Positions 20,705 to 33,899 of a DNA stretch of 64,000 nt are shown here, piece by piece (the first letter of the stretch is position 1; the number at the start of each line of letters is the position of its first letter). The notes below the pieces were generated by a model that made no database searches, was not told where the DNA came from, and was given only the letters and a program-made list of their open reading frames with translations. A program made the position numbers and the translations under genes. Source of the DNA: Turnera subulata (Eukaryota > Streptophyta > Magnoliopsida > Malpighiales > Passifloraceae); assembly GCA_028386065.3 (NCBI GenBank), contig JAKUCV010001072.1, forward strand, positions 4,140 through 68,139, read 5' to 3'.

Positions 20705-23700
20705 GCACCTCCCGCAAAAGGACTCTTTAAACTTGGAACAAAGGTATAGCCTTACAAAATTATCATAAAAGAAGCCCTTCATGGACCAGGTGTCATGCCA
20801 AAAGAGTGTCTGTCTCCCATTCCCAACATGCAGAGATAAGCCAGCCTTTACAGGTTGACCATGCGACCCCTGAACCTCACTACTCCTGACTATATTCCGC
20901 CATACGGGTTATCAAACATACACAGTCGTAGCACTGCGCACTTAGCATAAATAAGTCTCCTCCATAACAACTCCTCTTGTCCCTGATACTTCCAAAGCCA
21001 ATTAAAGAGCAAGCTCTGATTTTTACGTAACAGATCCTCCACTCCTAAACCACCTTTTTTTTTGGAAGGGCGATCCTTGACCATGCAATTAGACATAAGT
21101 TCCTTTGGATTCCCACACCACCCTATAAGCAAGCCCTTTGTATGCGAATCAATTGTTTGGCCACTGCCATCTGGAGCTCAAACATGGAGTGGAAATACAA
21201 TGGAAGAGACAAGAGAACTGACCTCAACAATACTAAGCGACCAACAAAGGACAAAAACCGACCCTTCCACGAATGTAAACGAGAGCGAAACTTTTTAATA
21301 ACTGGTTCCTATTGTTTGGCCTGGCGCATATTTGCTCCCAACGGTAGCCCCAAATACATAAACGGTAGCTTTTCAGGTTTACATAACAATGATCCAGCAA
21401 TGAGATTAACTTCCATGTCTGATATATGTAAGCCTGCCAAGCCACTCTTATAAAAATTTATGCTCAACCCAGATAACAACTCAAAACACCGCAACACCTA
21501 CTTCAGGTTGAGAAGAGACGACCTCTCCGCCGAGGAGAGTAGGACTATATCATCTGCAAATTGAAGCAACAACATAGGTATACACCACTAACCACTACCA
21601 GTTGGACCAACTGCCTCACCATCGCATTGTTGATGAGTGATGGTAAACCTTTTGTCGCCAATAAGAAAAGAAAGGGTGATAGAGGGTCACCCTGTTTAAG
21701 ACCTTTCTACATCCCAATTTCACCTGCAAAACCATTTATGAGCATAGATAAGATCGAATTCAAGACAAAATTTAATCCAGGTTAACCACCTAGCACCAAA
21801 CCCCATGCGTTCCATCACTTGAAGGAGATAGTACCAAGAAATTAAGTCATAAGCCTTGCGAAAATCTAACTTCCAAATGACAACTTTAGTTTTTTACGAC
21901 TTCAAGGAATGAATAACCTCCGAAGCAACATGGTGGTAATACAAACTATTTCGTCCAGCTATGAAGGACGACTGAGTTTTGCTAATAAGAGAGTCCATCA
22001 CCGGCTTTATCTGCTCAGCTAAGATTTTCGAAAAAATTTTACAGAGCCCATTGATTAGAGTTATGGGTCGATAGTCATCAAAACCTTTAGCAGCAGACTT
22101 CTTTGGGAGGAGGGTGATATATGATGTAGTTGACCCCTTTCGTAACTTCTGTGTCTCAAAGAAGTACTGGACCATATCCTGTAAATCAACCTTCAAGAAA
22201 TCCCAGCACCGCTTATAAAAAGAAAAATTAAAGCCATCCGGACCTGGGGCTTTGGAACTATCACAGGCCCATACTGCATGTTTGATTTCCTCCTCGGTGA
22301 CGGGTTGCACCAAGTTAGCTGCAGTGACATCATCAAGCCGTGCAAATTGAAGAGCCCCAATCCTTGGTCGACAAGTCACCTGCTCGTGATGTAAACTAGA
22401 GAAAAAAATCGAAGCTTCCTGCTTAATTGCACCCGGATCTGTAATATCTATGCCTCCGACACTTATAGAATGAATATCCTTCTTTCGGCCTCTGTTACAA
22501 GCATAAGAATGAAAGAATTTTGTATTTCTACCCCCAAAATATCCCCAAGACAGTCTCGACTTTTGCTTCCACAGGCTCTCCCGTTGTTTCTTCCGACTAA
22601 TGAGATTATTGCATAGTTGATTAAGCTTGCTCTTCCCAACATCCGATAGGGTAGTCTGTTCAAAAGTGAATTCTAACTCATCAATCCGATTTAGAAGCAC
22701 ATCCACCACCTTATCAACATGTCCAAAGACCTGTTTATCCCAGAGAGACATAGCCTTTCTCAACAAACATAATTTCTTCATAAAGTAGAACCTTCCTGGA
22801 ACAACTGTCTCTATATCTAGCCACATAGACTTTATCACATCCTCAAACCCTGGATAGCTCCACCAACAAGAGAGGAAACGGAGTGGTTTGAAACCCCAAT
22901 CAACTCTTTTCTGACATAAAATTAAGGGCCAATGATCAGAATACCCACGACTAGCCGCCTATATGGAAAGAGAGGAGAAAGCAATACTCCACTCCACTTC
23001 CGCCATGACTCGATCAACACGACTAGCTGCAAAAGAATTAGCCCATGTAAACTGATGACCCTCCAACAGAACTGCATGAAAACCCGAAGTGCACTCGCTC
23101 CCCTGACGTTGACCTATGCACTCCGTTTGTCCTCCGTGCATAATGTTTCATTATAATCTCCGACTACTAACCATGGTGCCGCGAAGGATGACTTCAGCGA
23201 AAACAATTCGAACCATATAACATTACATAACTGCAAGTCTGTAGGAAAAGTACTATTTCAAGTCAGCCATGCAACCTTCAATCACCATCCAATGATCACA
23301 TATCCTCGAGGACAAACACTCAAAAACATCTTCATCTCACAAAAAAACCAACCCCCTGACACTCTTTGTGCATTCACAGCCAGAAAGTTTAGATTAGGTA
23401 GAGACCAAAGTCGGCGACACCACTGCTCATCCGTATGCTGTGCTTTGGTCTCATAGATAAAAACAAAATTGGAAGAGAACTTCTATTATAACCCTTTTAA
23501 GTAATTGTGTTTAGAGGCAAACACAACACCTGTAGAACTCCATGTTAATAGACCAAACATTAGCACAGGACCTACTCCACTCAAGAGCTTCCTTCTCCCC
23601 AAGATCCTTAGCCAATATAACCAAGTGTTACGAGCCACCAGACCCTTCCCATGACAACATGGTACCCATATCCATTGTTTTCCTTGCTTCCTCTTTGGAG

Positions 23701-23899
23701 AATAAAATCATGGGCATTGCCGGCACCGGTGAATTACATAACCTCTCATTGACTCTTCTTATGCCATTACTAGCAGAGGAATCCGACGTTGCAAGGCTCC
23801 CCTTATCAGTAATCTACTTGAACTTCTTCCTCTGAGTTACCCTCCTTGCTTTCACGGCCTGTTCCAGTTTGCACTCCAGGTATTACACATAAGCAGAGT

Positions 23900-25460
23900 C
23901 TGTCATGGCCGGACTAGTATGACATATAGACACTTTGGTTGAGGAACTGGAATTGGTGTTGTCGTGGTTAATGGGTGTGAATTTTGATGGGCAAGATGGT
24001 GTGTTGTGTGTCTTGGAGTGCTGGTAGATGTGTTTGGACAAAATGATTGTTTCGGGTTGGCTTGTAGGGTTGTGTGTCTAAGTGAGGTTGTGTGTATGTT
24101 TGGGTGGGCTGGTGTTTTCAAGCCAGAGGACTCACACACTTCAAAGTCTACAAGAGGCCCAAAGGGGTTGGATGTTTGTACTCTGATTGGGTGTGGGTTT
24201 GAGATAGGGTCTGAGACTCTTGTAACTGATACCACGTTGACCTGCTTGCCTTGGATCCTGGATTGACAAGACTTCCCCCTCACCTGCACCTGTTACAGCA
24301 TCAGTATTAAAAAATTTTCCTTACCGAATCACCCTCCATAATCTTAGCATTTGATTGCGCCCCAAAAATACTCTTCGTGATAATGGGCATTGAACCAAAA
24401 GGATCATCCTGATCCATAGCTGTATTCTTCTCCTGATTGTCATCCTCCCTCGAAAAATCCTCCTCCCCTCCTTCTTCCTCCGATGGCGGAGTTGAGATTT
24501 CTGAGTCGAAATCGGTTTGCTCGCCGAGATGCATCTTATCTTTTATGGCAATGAAGCAGGATTCCACCACCTCGATCATATACTTCTCTGCTACCACCGT
24601 CGTTACTTCCAGAGATCTATTAATCGTACTACCATGTTCAGTCAAAACCTGAATGCAAGCATCCCCAAGGAAACTCCTATTCTCTATATCGGCGTCCACT
24701 TGCAGTAATCAGCTAAAGATGGACCCCACCATGGTAAAAAAACTCCTGACACCATGTGTTGAGCAGTACCCCAGGAATGTTAACCAGCACCTTTTGTTCC
24801 TAGCCCGGATGCCACGATCCCACGGTTTCAGTGAATGAAACAATAGATGCACCCACTCCGATAAATCCTCCAAAAATTGTGTCATACCCCCTTCGTTGGA
24901 AAGCATGCTACAGTTGATCCCCGCCAAGCTCCGATACCAACACATCCTTCATCCCATGTAACCTCCAAACAAGTTGCATCGAGTCCTTCTTAATGGGATC
25001 CTTCAAAACGTCGACCGTACACCGCGCCAACCATGAAAGGGTAACAGATGTTGGGATGAACGTGGCATCTGTCATCGGTCGAGTTTCTGGTGCAGCGTGA
25101 GTTGGACTACGTCCGTTTTGCACCACGTTAACATAAGACTTATCCTCTCTTCTCAAGGCCCGCCGAAAGGGTCTGGGCGGTGATGGCAGTGACCTATTTC
25201 TTCCCCTCGCTAGGTTAGCCCGAATACGTCTTTTCTTCACCTGAATGCGATTGACATCATTCAGTAGACGTTCTAGATCATGAACCCCACGGAATCTAAC
25301 AAAACAGAACCTCATACCACCCCTTGAATGCTTAGAGGGAACATATACATAAATCACATCGTCGTATTTCGACATAACATGACAAATATCAGTTGGGCCC
25401 CATTCCTCTGGAACGTTCTCCACGAACAAACTAATTGCTTTTCCATTATCAATCTCTCAT
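23900..25460 (-). pseudogene. LINE ORF1 with RRM RNA-binding domain
   Basis: Near the 5' end of the LINE the minus strand encodes SLFVENVPEEWGPTDICHVM, then VIYVYVPSKHSRGGMRFCFV and RFRGVHDLERLL (about 25230-25440). This is an RNA-recognition motif of the kind found in ORF1 of one plant LINE group. A basic segment KKRRIRANLARGRNR follows. Further along, at 24307-24699, is an acidic segment including EEEGGEEDFSRED. ORF1 proteins coat LINE RNA. Frameshifts and stops separate the pieces, so it is inactive. Confidence 0.78.
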
Positions 25461-25874
25461 TGCAACTGTTCTCTACTCCACTTGAAGAAATAGGGTGGTG
25501 ACATGGTCGCGACAAGAGAAAACTTTTCACCGTTATAAACACGGGAATTGTCTTCTCTGACTCTGATTTAGTTATTTTCTTATGTGTTACTCAAGTTTAA
25601 ACTCAATGTTATTTATTTTGAGAATATATAATTTTGAGACTGTAGCTTTATTTATTAGTCCATGTAATTTGATGTAATTGCTAATTTGATTACATCAAAT
25701 GAGTTTAACCTCATTTTTGTGTCATTATAAAAAAAAAACCTCATTTTTGTGTCAATTATATGAATTCCTGACAGTTGCGTATTTTGTTATGATATGTTGG
25801 TTTAGTAGAATGTATCATGACTGCGTTAAGTTTGAAAAAAAAAATTGCCATGTGTGTACGGGTCATTTATATAT

Positions 25875-26928
25875 GGCTTAATACCTTACTTCACCCCCTA
25901 ATTTGCCACTCAATTTGATTTTAATCCACCAATTAATCTTGTCTTGATTTTAACCTATAATTTAGCTTTTATCGATTGTTTCGGCCCACCCATCAAAGTG
26001 ACCGGATTAAGCCGGTTGACAGTACATGTGTCAGAATTTTAGTGGTTCGCTTCCCATGTTGAATCTGTGTAATAAATATTAAATAACTCATAAAATAAAA
26101 ACATTAAAAAAAAAGGGATTACGTAAAGGTTGTCCATTCTCCTTGGAGTGATTATTGTCTCACAAAACCAAGAAAAAAAAAATTCCTCTCATCTGCTGAG
26201 AATTTGATTTGAGAAAAACATACCAACTTCTAGAATTTCCACCACCAACAACAAATCCTCACCTTACTCTCCTTTGATTTCTTCTCCCTTGATTGGCTCA
26301 CAACAAAAGCCTCAATCACAACAAATCTCAATCACAACAAATCTCACTTGTGCAAATTTGCTTTTGGACTGATAGTTATAGTGAGTATGAAGGGTAATTG
26401 CTAAAAAATGGAATGGATAGTGGGTTCTTGAAAGAACCATTTTTTATGGGTTGATGGAATTGCAAAACAAAATAGAAGATGGCATTTTGGAAATGACAAA
26501 ATAAGCAAAACTCTATATTCGCTTTATCGAAACTGAAGCCGGTTATATAAAAAAAAAAAAATGAATTCTGGTAGTACATGTGAGAGGAAAGTCCTAATGA
26601 ACAATACAATAAGAGATGAGAGTTTTATGTATTTGTTTGTTTTGAGGGAGGATGAAAGACATGCAAAAATGAAGAGAGAGAGAGAGTGCATGAAATAAGG
26701 AGGAAGAAGGGGGTAGAATTTTTTGTGTGCGACATGGCAAATGAACCACTAAAAAAACTAACGTGTGTCTTGTTACCTCTCAAAATCCGGTCAAATCCGG
26801 TTACTTTATGGGAGTGGGTCAAAATAATTGGTGCATGCTAAATCATGGGTTAAAATCAAGACAAAATGAACTGATTTGTCAAAATCAAAATGAGTGCCAA
26901 ATTAAGGGGTGAAGTAAGGCATTAAGCC
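25875..26928. mobile_element. Non-autonomous Mutator-like element with ~190-base inverted ends
   Basis: The left end reads GGCTTAATACCTTACTTCAC and the right end, reversed, GGCTTAATGCCTTACTTCAC. Similarity continues for about 190 bases, through TTGTCTTGATTTTAACC and AACCGG-type words, to TTTTAGTGGTTC. The flanking 9-mer TTTATATAT is identical on both sides (25866-25874 and 26929-26937), although it is simple sequence. The interior (26100-26730) has no recognisable gene. The ends are unrelated to those of the two Pack-MULEs. Confidence 0.75.
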
Positions 26929-27309
26929 TTTATATATATATATTAGAAAAGTATCCCGCAAGATAGGACTAAAATGTGTGTACTAGACATTTGCAACATA
27001 CATTGTCCTTACATGCATTTTTATTGGGTCCTGAAATAAGTGGATTAAGCCTTTTGTTTTATATTTGAGTTGAAATAGATGAATTGATAATTTGATGAGG
27101 GAAAATGCTACTCTGGTTTTAAAAAACAAATCAATGGCCCTAATGTATTTTTAATATTTATTTTTAATATTTTTCCATATAAAATTTATTTAAATGTTTC
27201 ATTTCAAAAGTTTTAAATATTTAAAAGATAATATATTTTAAGGTTTCAGATTATTTTTTAATCAAGACTTAATGATTAACTAATAGTCAAAACTTATAAT
27301 ACGAAAAAG

Positions 27310-27311
<2 letters not shown>

Positions 27312-27341
<30 letters not shown>
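27312..27341. repeat. (TA)n microsatellite
   Basis: TA run directly preceding the 3' end of the LINE at 27343. Confidence 0.95.
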
Positions 27342-27344
<3 letters not shown>

Positions 27345-27589
27345 TCTTTTTTTATTAGATAAAGGTTGACCGATATTTTTATTCATCATGAATAAAACAT
27401 ACATCAGTTAAGACTTGTTCCATCACAGAAGGAGGGAACGTTCATCCGAAGGCCTGCACTCCAAATGGCAAAGTTTATGTGCCTTGAAACAAAATTTGAA
27501 CTAAAAGTAGTAAAAAGAGAAGCAAAAGACACTAAATCATAAACAACTCTACTGAGAAGACTATTCATCATACGACCAGCAAGGGCTGC

Positions 27590-30500
27590 TTAAAAAGCCT
27601 GAATCACCACCTGTGAATCCATTTCAAGGATGACATTGTTGAGTTGCATTTCCTTGGCCAAGCACAGACCGAACCTAGCAGCATACGCCTCACCCACCGA
27701 TGGTTGTAATCCGGCCGGGACATGTTTAACACCCAGAGCTAATACATTGCCATTCCAATCCCAAATAATAGCTCCCAGCGCAACACTTCCATTCTGAAGT
27801 ACCGCTACATCAGTGTTCAACTTCAAGGAATTCAATGGAGGGGGTACCCCAATGAGAAGTACCAGGCACCGGTTGGGATCGAGGATGGACCTCATTAGCA
27901 TCAATATACTCGGCAAGAAAATTACTAGCTGCGGAGGCTACCCACCTTTGGCTGTCATGACGATCCTGAAAGATGAGACAGTTGCGACTACGCTAGAGCA
28001 GCCAACATTGAGTGAGAACGCCCTCCAGAACTGAAACACCAAATACAGCACAAATATTTTGAAGCCACAAATGTGCATGATCACCCTGTACATCACTGAT
28101 TGCTTCCGAAGTAGCACTCAAATGCCAAACTTCCCTACTCCAGGAACAATCTCTTAGCAAGTGTAAAATCATTTTAGGTCCATATTGACACCTTGGGCAC
28201 AAGACATCAATAGCTTGGATATGCGTGGCCACGTTAGCTCTCACAGGAAGAATATTGGTACAAATTCGCGATGAGAAAGATCGGAGCTTTAGGGGTGTAT
28301 GCAACTTCCAGAGAGACTTCCACCAGCCCGGCGTACAACCCGACATAATAGAAGTTGTATCACCTTGCTGAGGATGTAGCATCTTCAACCCAACTACATA
28401 GCCAGTTTTGACCGTATACATACCTGATGTGTGATGATACCAGTAAGGCGTATCATTAGGGGTCTGGGCACTTAATGGAATTCCTTTAATCTTGGAAACT
28501 TCCTCTTGGAGGAAAATAGAATCAATGAGAGCGTATCTCCATTCGCATAAGTCATCATCAATCAATTCAGCAACATATGCGTCTTAATGTAAAACTGACA
28601 CAGGCGACTGAGCTACACTCGAATCCTCACCTGGAATCCAAGCATCTTTCCAAATCCGAGTTTGTAAGCCATTACCAATCAACCATTGCACTCTATTTTC
28701 AAGAATTGGTCTGGCTTTCAAAATACTATGCCAGTTATAACTCGGATTATAACCCACTGATGCTTGCATGAAAGTTGAGCATGGATAATACCTAGCTTTA
28801 AGGATTCGAGACAATAGACAGTTCTCATTAGTAATGAGCCTCCAGCCTTGCTTGCCAAGAAAACCATGTTAAAAGCATCAAGTGATCTAAAACCCAAGCC
28901 ACCCACTAATTTGCTCCTACAGAGCTTATCCCACGCCAGCTAGTGCAGCTTACATTTACCATCCCTCTGCCCCCACTAAAATTTTCTGATCAAAATCTCC
29001 ATCTCCTCATATATGTAACTAGGAAGGGAGAATCAACTCATAACATAATTAGGCACTGACTGAGCAATGGATTTGACAAAACGCTCTCTTTCAACATCCA
29101 AAAGCAATCTCTCTTTCCACTGTCTCTTCTTCTTCAGTAGTCTATCCCAAATATAAGCAAAAATTGCTTCTTAGAGCGTCCCACCATGGCTAGTAAACCC
29201 AAATACCTCTCAAAAGTGTCTATTTCCTTTATATTCAGATCCCTTTAGATTCTAGATATCATTTGTTCAGGCGTATTTCGGCTAAAAAACATCTGATTTA
29301 TCAAGGTTTACCTTCTGCCCAGACATAATAGAACGTGCCTCAACTGGATTGGCCCTGGCGAAGAGGATGCTATCATCAGCCAAGAAAAGATGTGACACAG
29401 CTGGAGTCTCTTAACATACTCTCACCCCATGAATAATACTATGCATCTATGCATTCTTCAGCAAAGCGGACAACCCTTCAGCACAAAACAAAAACAAATA
29501 GGGGGATAGTGGATCACCTTGGCGAATGCCCCTGGTTGGAAGAATATGATCCTGAGGGCACCGATTGATCAGTAAAGAATATGACACAGTACGAACACAT
29601 CTCATGATAAGGGAAACACAACTCGTGCTGAAGCCCAGACGACCAAGTACAGCTTCTAAAATGACCCATTCCACCCGATCATATGCTTTACTCAAGTCCA
29701 GCTTGAGCCCCATATATCCCCTCTTACCAGAACACCTCCTCTTTATATAATGGAAAGACTCAAAGGCAATCAAAGCATTATCCGTTATTAGCCTACCTGG
29801 GACAAAAGCACTTTGTTCCTCCTCAATAATGGCAGGAAGAATAGTTTTCAACCGATTAGCAATAGCTTTAGTAAGGATTCTAAAAACAACATTGCACAGA
29901 CTAATTGGTCTGAATTGACTACATCCCCACCATCATTTAGAACATTCAAAATCATAGCACAAACATCATCCCCAATAATATGCCAAAATTTCTGGAAGAA
30001 AAGAGGAGACGTACCATCTGGCCCGAGAGCCTTAAGTAGATGCATTTGTTGAAGAGCATCAAAGATCGCTTTGCGAGTGACAGGTGTAGCCAAGTAAGCT
30101 GCCATTTAATCAGTAATGCAAGGAGTAAGGCCTTGTATAACCGGTGCGAAATCCAAGTTCTGTCCAGCAGTAACGAGAGAAGAATAAAACTCATTAAAAA
30201 CCATGGCAATCTCTTTCTGTCGAGAAATCCATTCGCCCTGATTATTTTTAATACCCATTACCGTGTTGCTTTTCCCCCTTTGACTAGCTTTGTGGAAGAA
30301 AAAACTTGTGTTCTTATCACCCTCCTTAAGCTAGGTAATCCGTGCTCGTTGTGCCATAATCCTCCTACCGAATTAGGTTCGAAAGCTCACCATTAATAAC
30401 TTTAGTTTTGGCAATGACTTGGGCAGTTCGAGGGACCTGATGCAATTTCTCCAACTTATTATGTTGCATCTTGATTGTAGCAGTAATGTTGGCAAAATTA

Positions 30501-31398
30501 TGTTTACTCCAATCAGAAAGACCCTTTTCACACAATCGAATCTTCTCATTCAATCTAACAACAGGGTCACCCTAGATATCTTTCTGCCATACCTGATCCA
30601 CCATATTACGTCAACCTTCATCAACCAGCCATACCTGCTCAAAACGTAAAAGTTTCTTTCGCCGAGGCACAAAGGATTGAGCATTATAGAAAATCAACTT
30701 TAGTGGAGCATGATTTGAATACTGTCTCGGCAAATGCTTAACCAGTGCCCGTGGGAACAAAGAAATCCAAGACTCAGAAGCAACCAAACGATCAATGCGC
30801 TCCTCAATATAAGTGCCATCGGTGTGTCCATTAGCCCAAGTGTAGTTACATCCGGAATATCCAAGATCCGAAAGCTGAAGATTAGAGAGGGTATCACGAA
30901 ATAGCTGCATAGCCTGAAAAAAACGAGGATTGCCCCCATTCTTCTCCCACTGAAACAGTATTTTATTGAAATCCCCCCCACACAACCATAGAATAGTCTG
31001 ATTTACTCTCCCAAATGGTGAATTAACTCCCAAGTACGCCATTTCTCTGTAGCTTCAGGCCAACCATACACCTCAGTAAATCGCCACTTACCACCCTCTC
31101 CAATACCATCCACATACACATCGATATGATGAAGAGACAAAGAAAGTAGCGATACATCAACACCCTCCTTCCGCAACAAAGCCAGACCACCGCTATGTTG
31201 TCGACCCTCCCCCTCATAATCTACAACAAGTAAGCCCTCCCACCATAGTCGATGACAAACCTTCTCCATTTCAAACTGTTTTAACCTAGTCTTTGAAAGG
31301 AACACTAGGAGAGGATTTTCAAGCACTATTTGCTTGCAGAGAGAAGAAACTGCCTGGGGATCCCCTAACCCCCCACAGTTAGAGACGAAGGTACTCAT
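27590..31398 (-). pseudogene. LINE ORF2: endonuclease, RT, zf-RVT, RNase H
   Basis: The start at 31398 encodes MSTFVSNCGGLGDPQAVSSL, a variant of the usual SWNCRGLGNP start. The endonuclease continues with ILWLCGGDFNKIL (about 30950-30985) and SDLGYSGCNYTWANG. Reverse transcriptase pieces include LGPDGTSPLFFQKFWHIIGD (about 29965-30025), GRLITDNALIAFESFHYIK, KLDLSKAYDRVEW and RGIRQGDPLSPYLFLFCAEG (29475-29800). A zf-RVT segment, CPRCQYGPKMILHLLRDC, lies near 28150-28200. The RNase H domain (LKLNTDVAVLQNG, GEAYAARFGLCLA, EMDSQVVIQAF) lies at 27590-27840. Many stops and frame changes are present. Confidence 0.85.
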
Positions 31399-31639
31399 AA
31401 TGAGTGGCGGGGTTGCTGAGCAACCTCTGCCAAACAAGAGTCGTCATGACCAAGCAGCTCCGATCCACTAATTTCCCTTCCCCTTTGCCATCACTCTCCG
31501 AAACCCCTTCCATATCTCCATTAGTACTCACTTGTTTTCGCTTCAGGTCCTTATCAAAAGGAATAGAGGATCCACTGCCTTCAGCATCGCGAGCCTGCCG
31601 CTTCCAAGAACCTCGGTTCCCCAAAGTATGGACTGGTGG

Positions 31640-33682
31640 ATTCACCCGTTCAAGTCACTTTTCGACAGTAATTGTATGGCTATAGGGACTCCTACCGAGG
31701 CTACAGAACCACCATCCACTCTAGTTTTCTTTACCCGCGTCTGGCGAGATTGAGTTTGGCCCCGTTCTAATTTCGAGGAGATACCAGACCCTACTATCCC
31801 TCGTACTTGATTCCCAATGCCAATAGAAAAGGTTAAAGACTCAACATTCCCCCCCAAATCTGTGTGATGTGATGGCTGTAAGGGGACTACCGAGGCAATG
31901 TCATTAAAGACAGATTGTATAGGTTGAGTTCTAACCTCAGAAGACGGGGTCTTTGGTAGTTGGTTTGCAGAATCATACCCTCCATTCGTACGAGTCACAC
32001 GCGCTTTCAGCACCAGATTGGGCATTCGAGAAGAAATTTCACCCTCAGCAGGTACAGATTTCGAAATCCCAATAGCTTGGACTCCCTCTAAAACTGCCTC
32101 CAGCCCCCGTTCCACCCCAGTTCCATGCACTTCTTATTTTGTCTCCCCCTCCTCCAAAACAGATACCTGAGGTCGCCGACTCTCCACCCCATATACTCGC
32201 ATTTCACGAGACTCTCCCACATGATTACTTTCTTCCGAATAGCGTGAAGACGAAGATTGAGAAGGAGGTTTGAACACAAGCCTACGTTTCACAGGTTCAG
32301 AGTTCTCTTCAGTCAACACTCGAGCACCAAGAGGTTTTTTTGGCGAGGCACGAAGCCAATTGCCATAGGGTGTGTCAATGAGGTTTAACTTTTCATCATC
32401 CCCAGCTGCACAGTCTTTATCAACATGACCCAAACAACCACAGTAAAAGCAAAATAAGGGCAGCCGTTCATACTTGAAATACACCTAGATAGGCTCCTTC
32501 TCCTTACCCGCCATAAGGCAACCCCGACTAAGGGGTTTGCGCACATCAAAAAGAATTCGGAAGTGGATATATTTGCCCCTTTTGATGTTGCAGTGTTCCT
32601 CCAGTCCCATATAAACACCAATCTTACTCGCCAAAGCCATCACAGTCTTCTCCGATCTCTGATTAAAGGGGATATCATACACCCTCACCCAGAATGCTAT
32701 CTCAAAAAACTGTAAAGCAGAGGGTTGCTCATCCCCCGTCAATTCCTTGAGTAGCACCACTTGATCATAAAAAATCCAAGGCTCATTCTCCAATATCATC
32801 TGCTTATCCCTCCAATAATAAAACTAGACCTGGCAATTCGTGTTGACAGGTCGGGTTTGTGTCGGGTTGAACAGGTAAACAGGTTTCAATTTCTCAACCC
32901 GTACCTGACCTGTTTAATAATCGTGTCGTGTCGTGTCAACCCATTTATAATCGTGTCGGGTTCGGGTTGACCCGCGGGTTACCTGTTAACTATAGGAAGT
33001 CTACAAATTTATTTAGAGTTTGTCTATTTTGCACGTTTTTCAAGCAAATAGGTATATAATTAAATTTTTTTATATATTAAATATAATTATAAATTATAGA
33101 ATCATAACATAATATTATTTTAAATCATATATAATAATAGTTTTGGATAATTTTAATAAGTTTGGCCTTAAATAGTAAATAAATCATGTATTAAATCAAT
33201 AAAATATATAGACCCTAAATATAATCGGGTCATAAATAGGTACCCATCGGGTTGGAGGGTCAACTCGCGACCTGACCTGCTAATTTTCGTGTCGTGTCGG
33301 GTCAACCCATTTAATTAAACGGGTTGAAAATCTCTAATCTATACATGCTAATTTCGTGTCGGGTTCGTGTCGTGTTGTCGTGTCGAAACCTGTTTTGCCA
33401 GGTCTAGATAAAACTGAAAGGCAAACAAGTTTCAATCAATCTGTGAGACTTCCACTCCATGAATAGGACGCAGACTTGTTTGATCTTGGTCATGAAAGCA
33501 CGTGCATTAAAAGGCCTTTCTGTCCAGAGTTTAGCAACTTGGCATAAGGAAGCCGATAGATATTCCTCCTCCACCGACTCGTCGACCACAACAATACTCG
33601 CCTCCGCCACAGTAGGATCCAATATTGTACCCCGACGTGGCCTTCCCGACCCCTCATCCACACTCCTCCCTCGTTGCTCCAT
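31640..33682 (-). pseudogene. LINE ORF1 (DUF4283 plus CCHC zinc knuckle), interrupted by a MITE
   Basis: It starts MEQRGRSVDEGSGRPRR at 33682. The DUF4283 domain begins VAKLWTERPFNARAFMTKIK, is broken by the insertion at 32825-33406, and resumes QMILENEPWIFYDQVVLLKE, then FEIAFWVRVYDIPFNQR. A CCHC knuckle, CFYCGCLGHVDKDC, lies at about 32420-32460. The C-terminal part (to about 31640) is Ser/Pro-rich. These are typical of plant LINE ORF1 (gag-like, RNA-binding) proteins. Stops and shifts, including one TGA just before the insertion, inactivate it. Confidence 0.85.
32825..33406. mobile_element. hAT-like MITE inserted in LINE ORF1
   Basis: Terminal inverted repeats are TAGACCTGGCA at both ends. 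The flanking octamers AATAAAAC (32817-32824) and GATAAAAC (33407-33414) match at 7 of 8 positions, which is the hAT target-duplication length. The 582-base body is AT-rich in the middle and carries many GTGTCGGGT/CAACCCG words near each end. There is no coding capacity. It splits the DUF4283 domain, so it is younger than the LINE. Confidence 0.8.
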
Positions 33683-33899
33683 GATACCTACCGCACTCAG
33701 GTTTCTATGCGCAACAACATACGCAAGAAAACTGAAATCCCAACTGTAAACCCACGCTGATTTTGTTAAGAAACCCTAAAAAAGGGAGAAACCCTAATGA
33801 AAGGAGAGAAAACCCTAGAAAAGGAGAAGACGCTCGCACCTACGAGAGAGAAACCCGGAAAAACGGGAGCGCGATGGTTTCTCGGAGCAATACAATACC

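Larger units (their letters stand above)
15880..23560 (-). pseudogene. LINE ORF2 (interrupted by gypsy at 16750-20704)
   Basis: From 5' to 3' on the minus strand: endonuclease remnants with APWLVVGDYNETL near 23150-23190. A 314-codon open segment (22838-21894) covers the linker (GYFGGRNTKFFHSYACNRGR) and reverse transcriptase through DSSKAPGPDGFNFSFYKRCW, YRPITLINGLCKIFSKIL and SSFIAGRNSLYYHH. Broken pieces with KKGGLGVEDL near 21000-21050 follow. Beyond the gypsy insertion come a zf-RVT domain (CPLCGNVTEDESHLVLHW near 16350-16410) and the C-terminus at about 15980. No RNase H domain was seen. The insertion sits between the end of the reverse transcriptase and the zf-RVT domain. Confidence 0.82.
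15845..25558 (-). mobile_element. Full-length LINE with 15-base target duplication, split by a gypsy element
   Basis: GACTCTGATTTAGTT is present at 15830-15844 and again at 25559-25573. Inside the left copy is a T-tract (the poly(A) tail on the minus strand), and inside the right copy is the LINE 5' end. With the 3955-base gypsy insertion and its 5-base duplication removed, the element is about 5.75 kb, a full-length size for a plant LINE. It encodes an RRM-type ORF1 and an endonuclease/reverse-transcriptase ORF2, both degraded. Confidence 0.85.
27343..33890 (-). mobile_element. Long LINE with DUF4283/CCHC ORF1, near full length
   Basis: The minus strand carries, in order, a GC-rich leader with repeated AGGGTTT words (about 33890-33690), ORF1 (33682 to about 31640), ORF2 (31398 to about 27590) and a 3' end with an A-rich tail (rc of 27343-27352). 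Excluding the 582-base hAT-like insertion and its duplication it is about 5.95 kb. A target duplication could not be identified confidently because the 3' end abuts a TA run. Confidence 0.8.
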
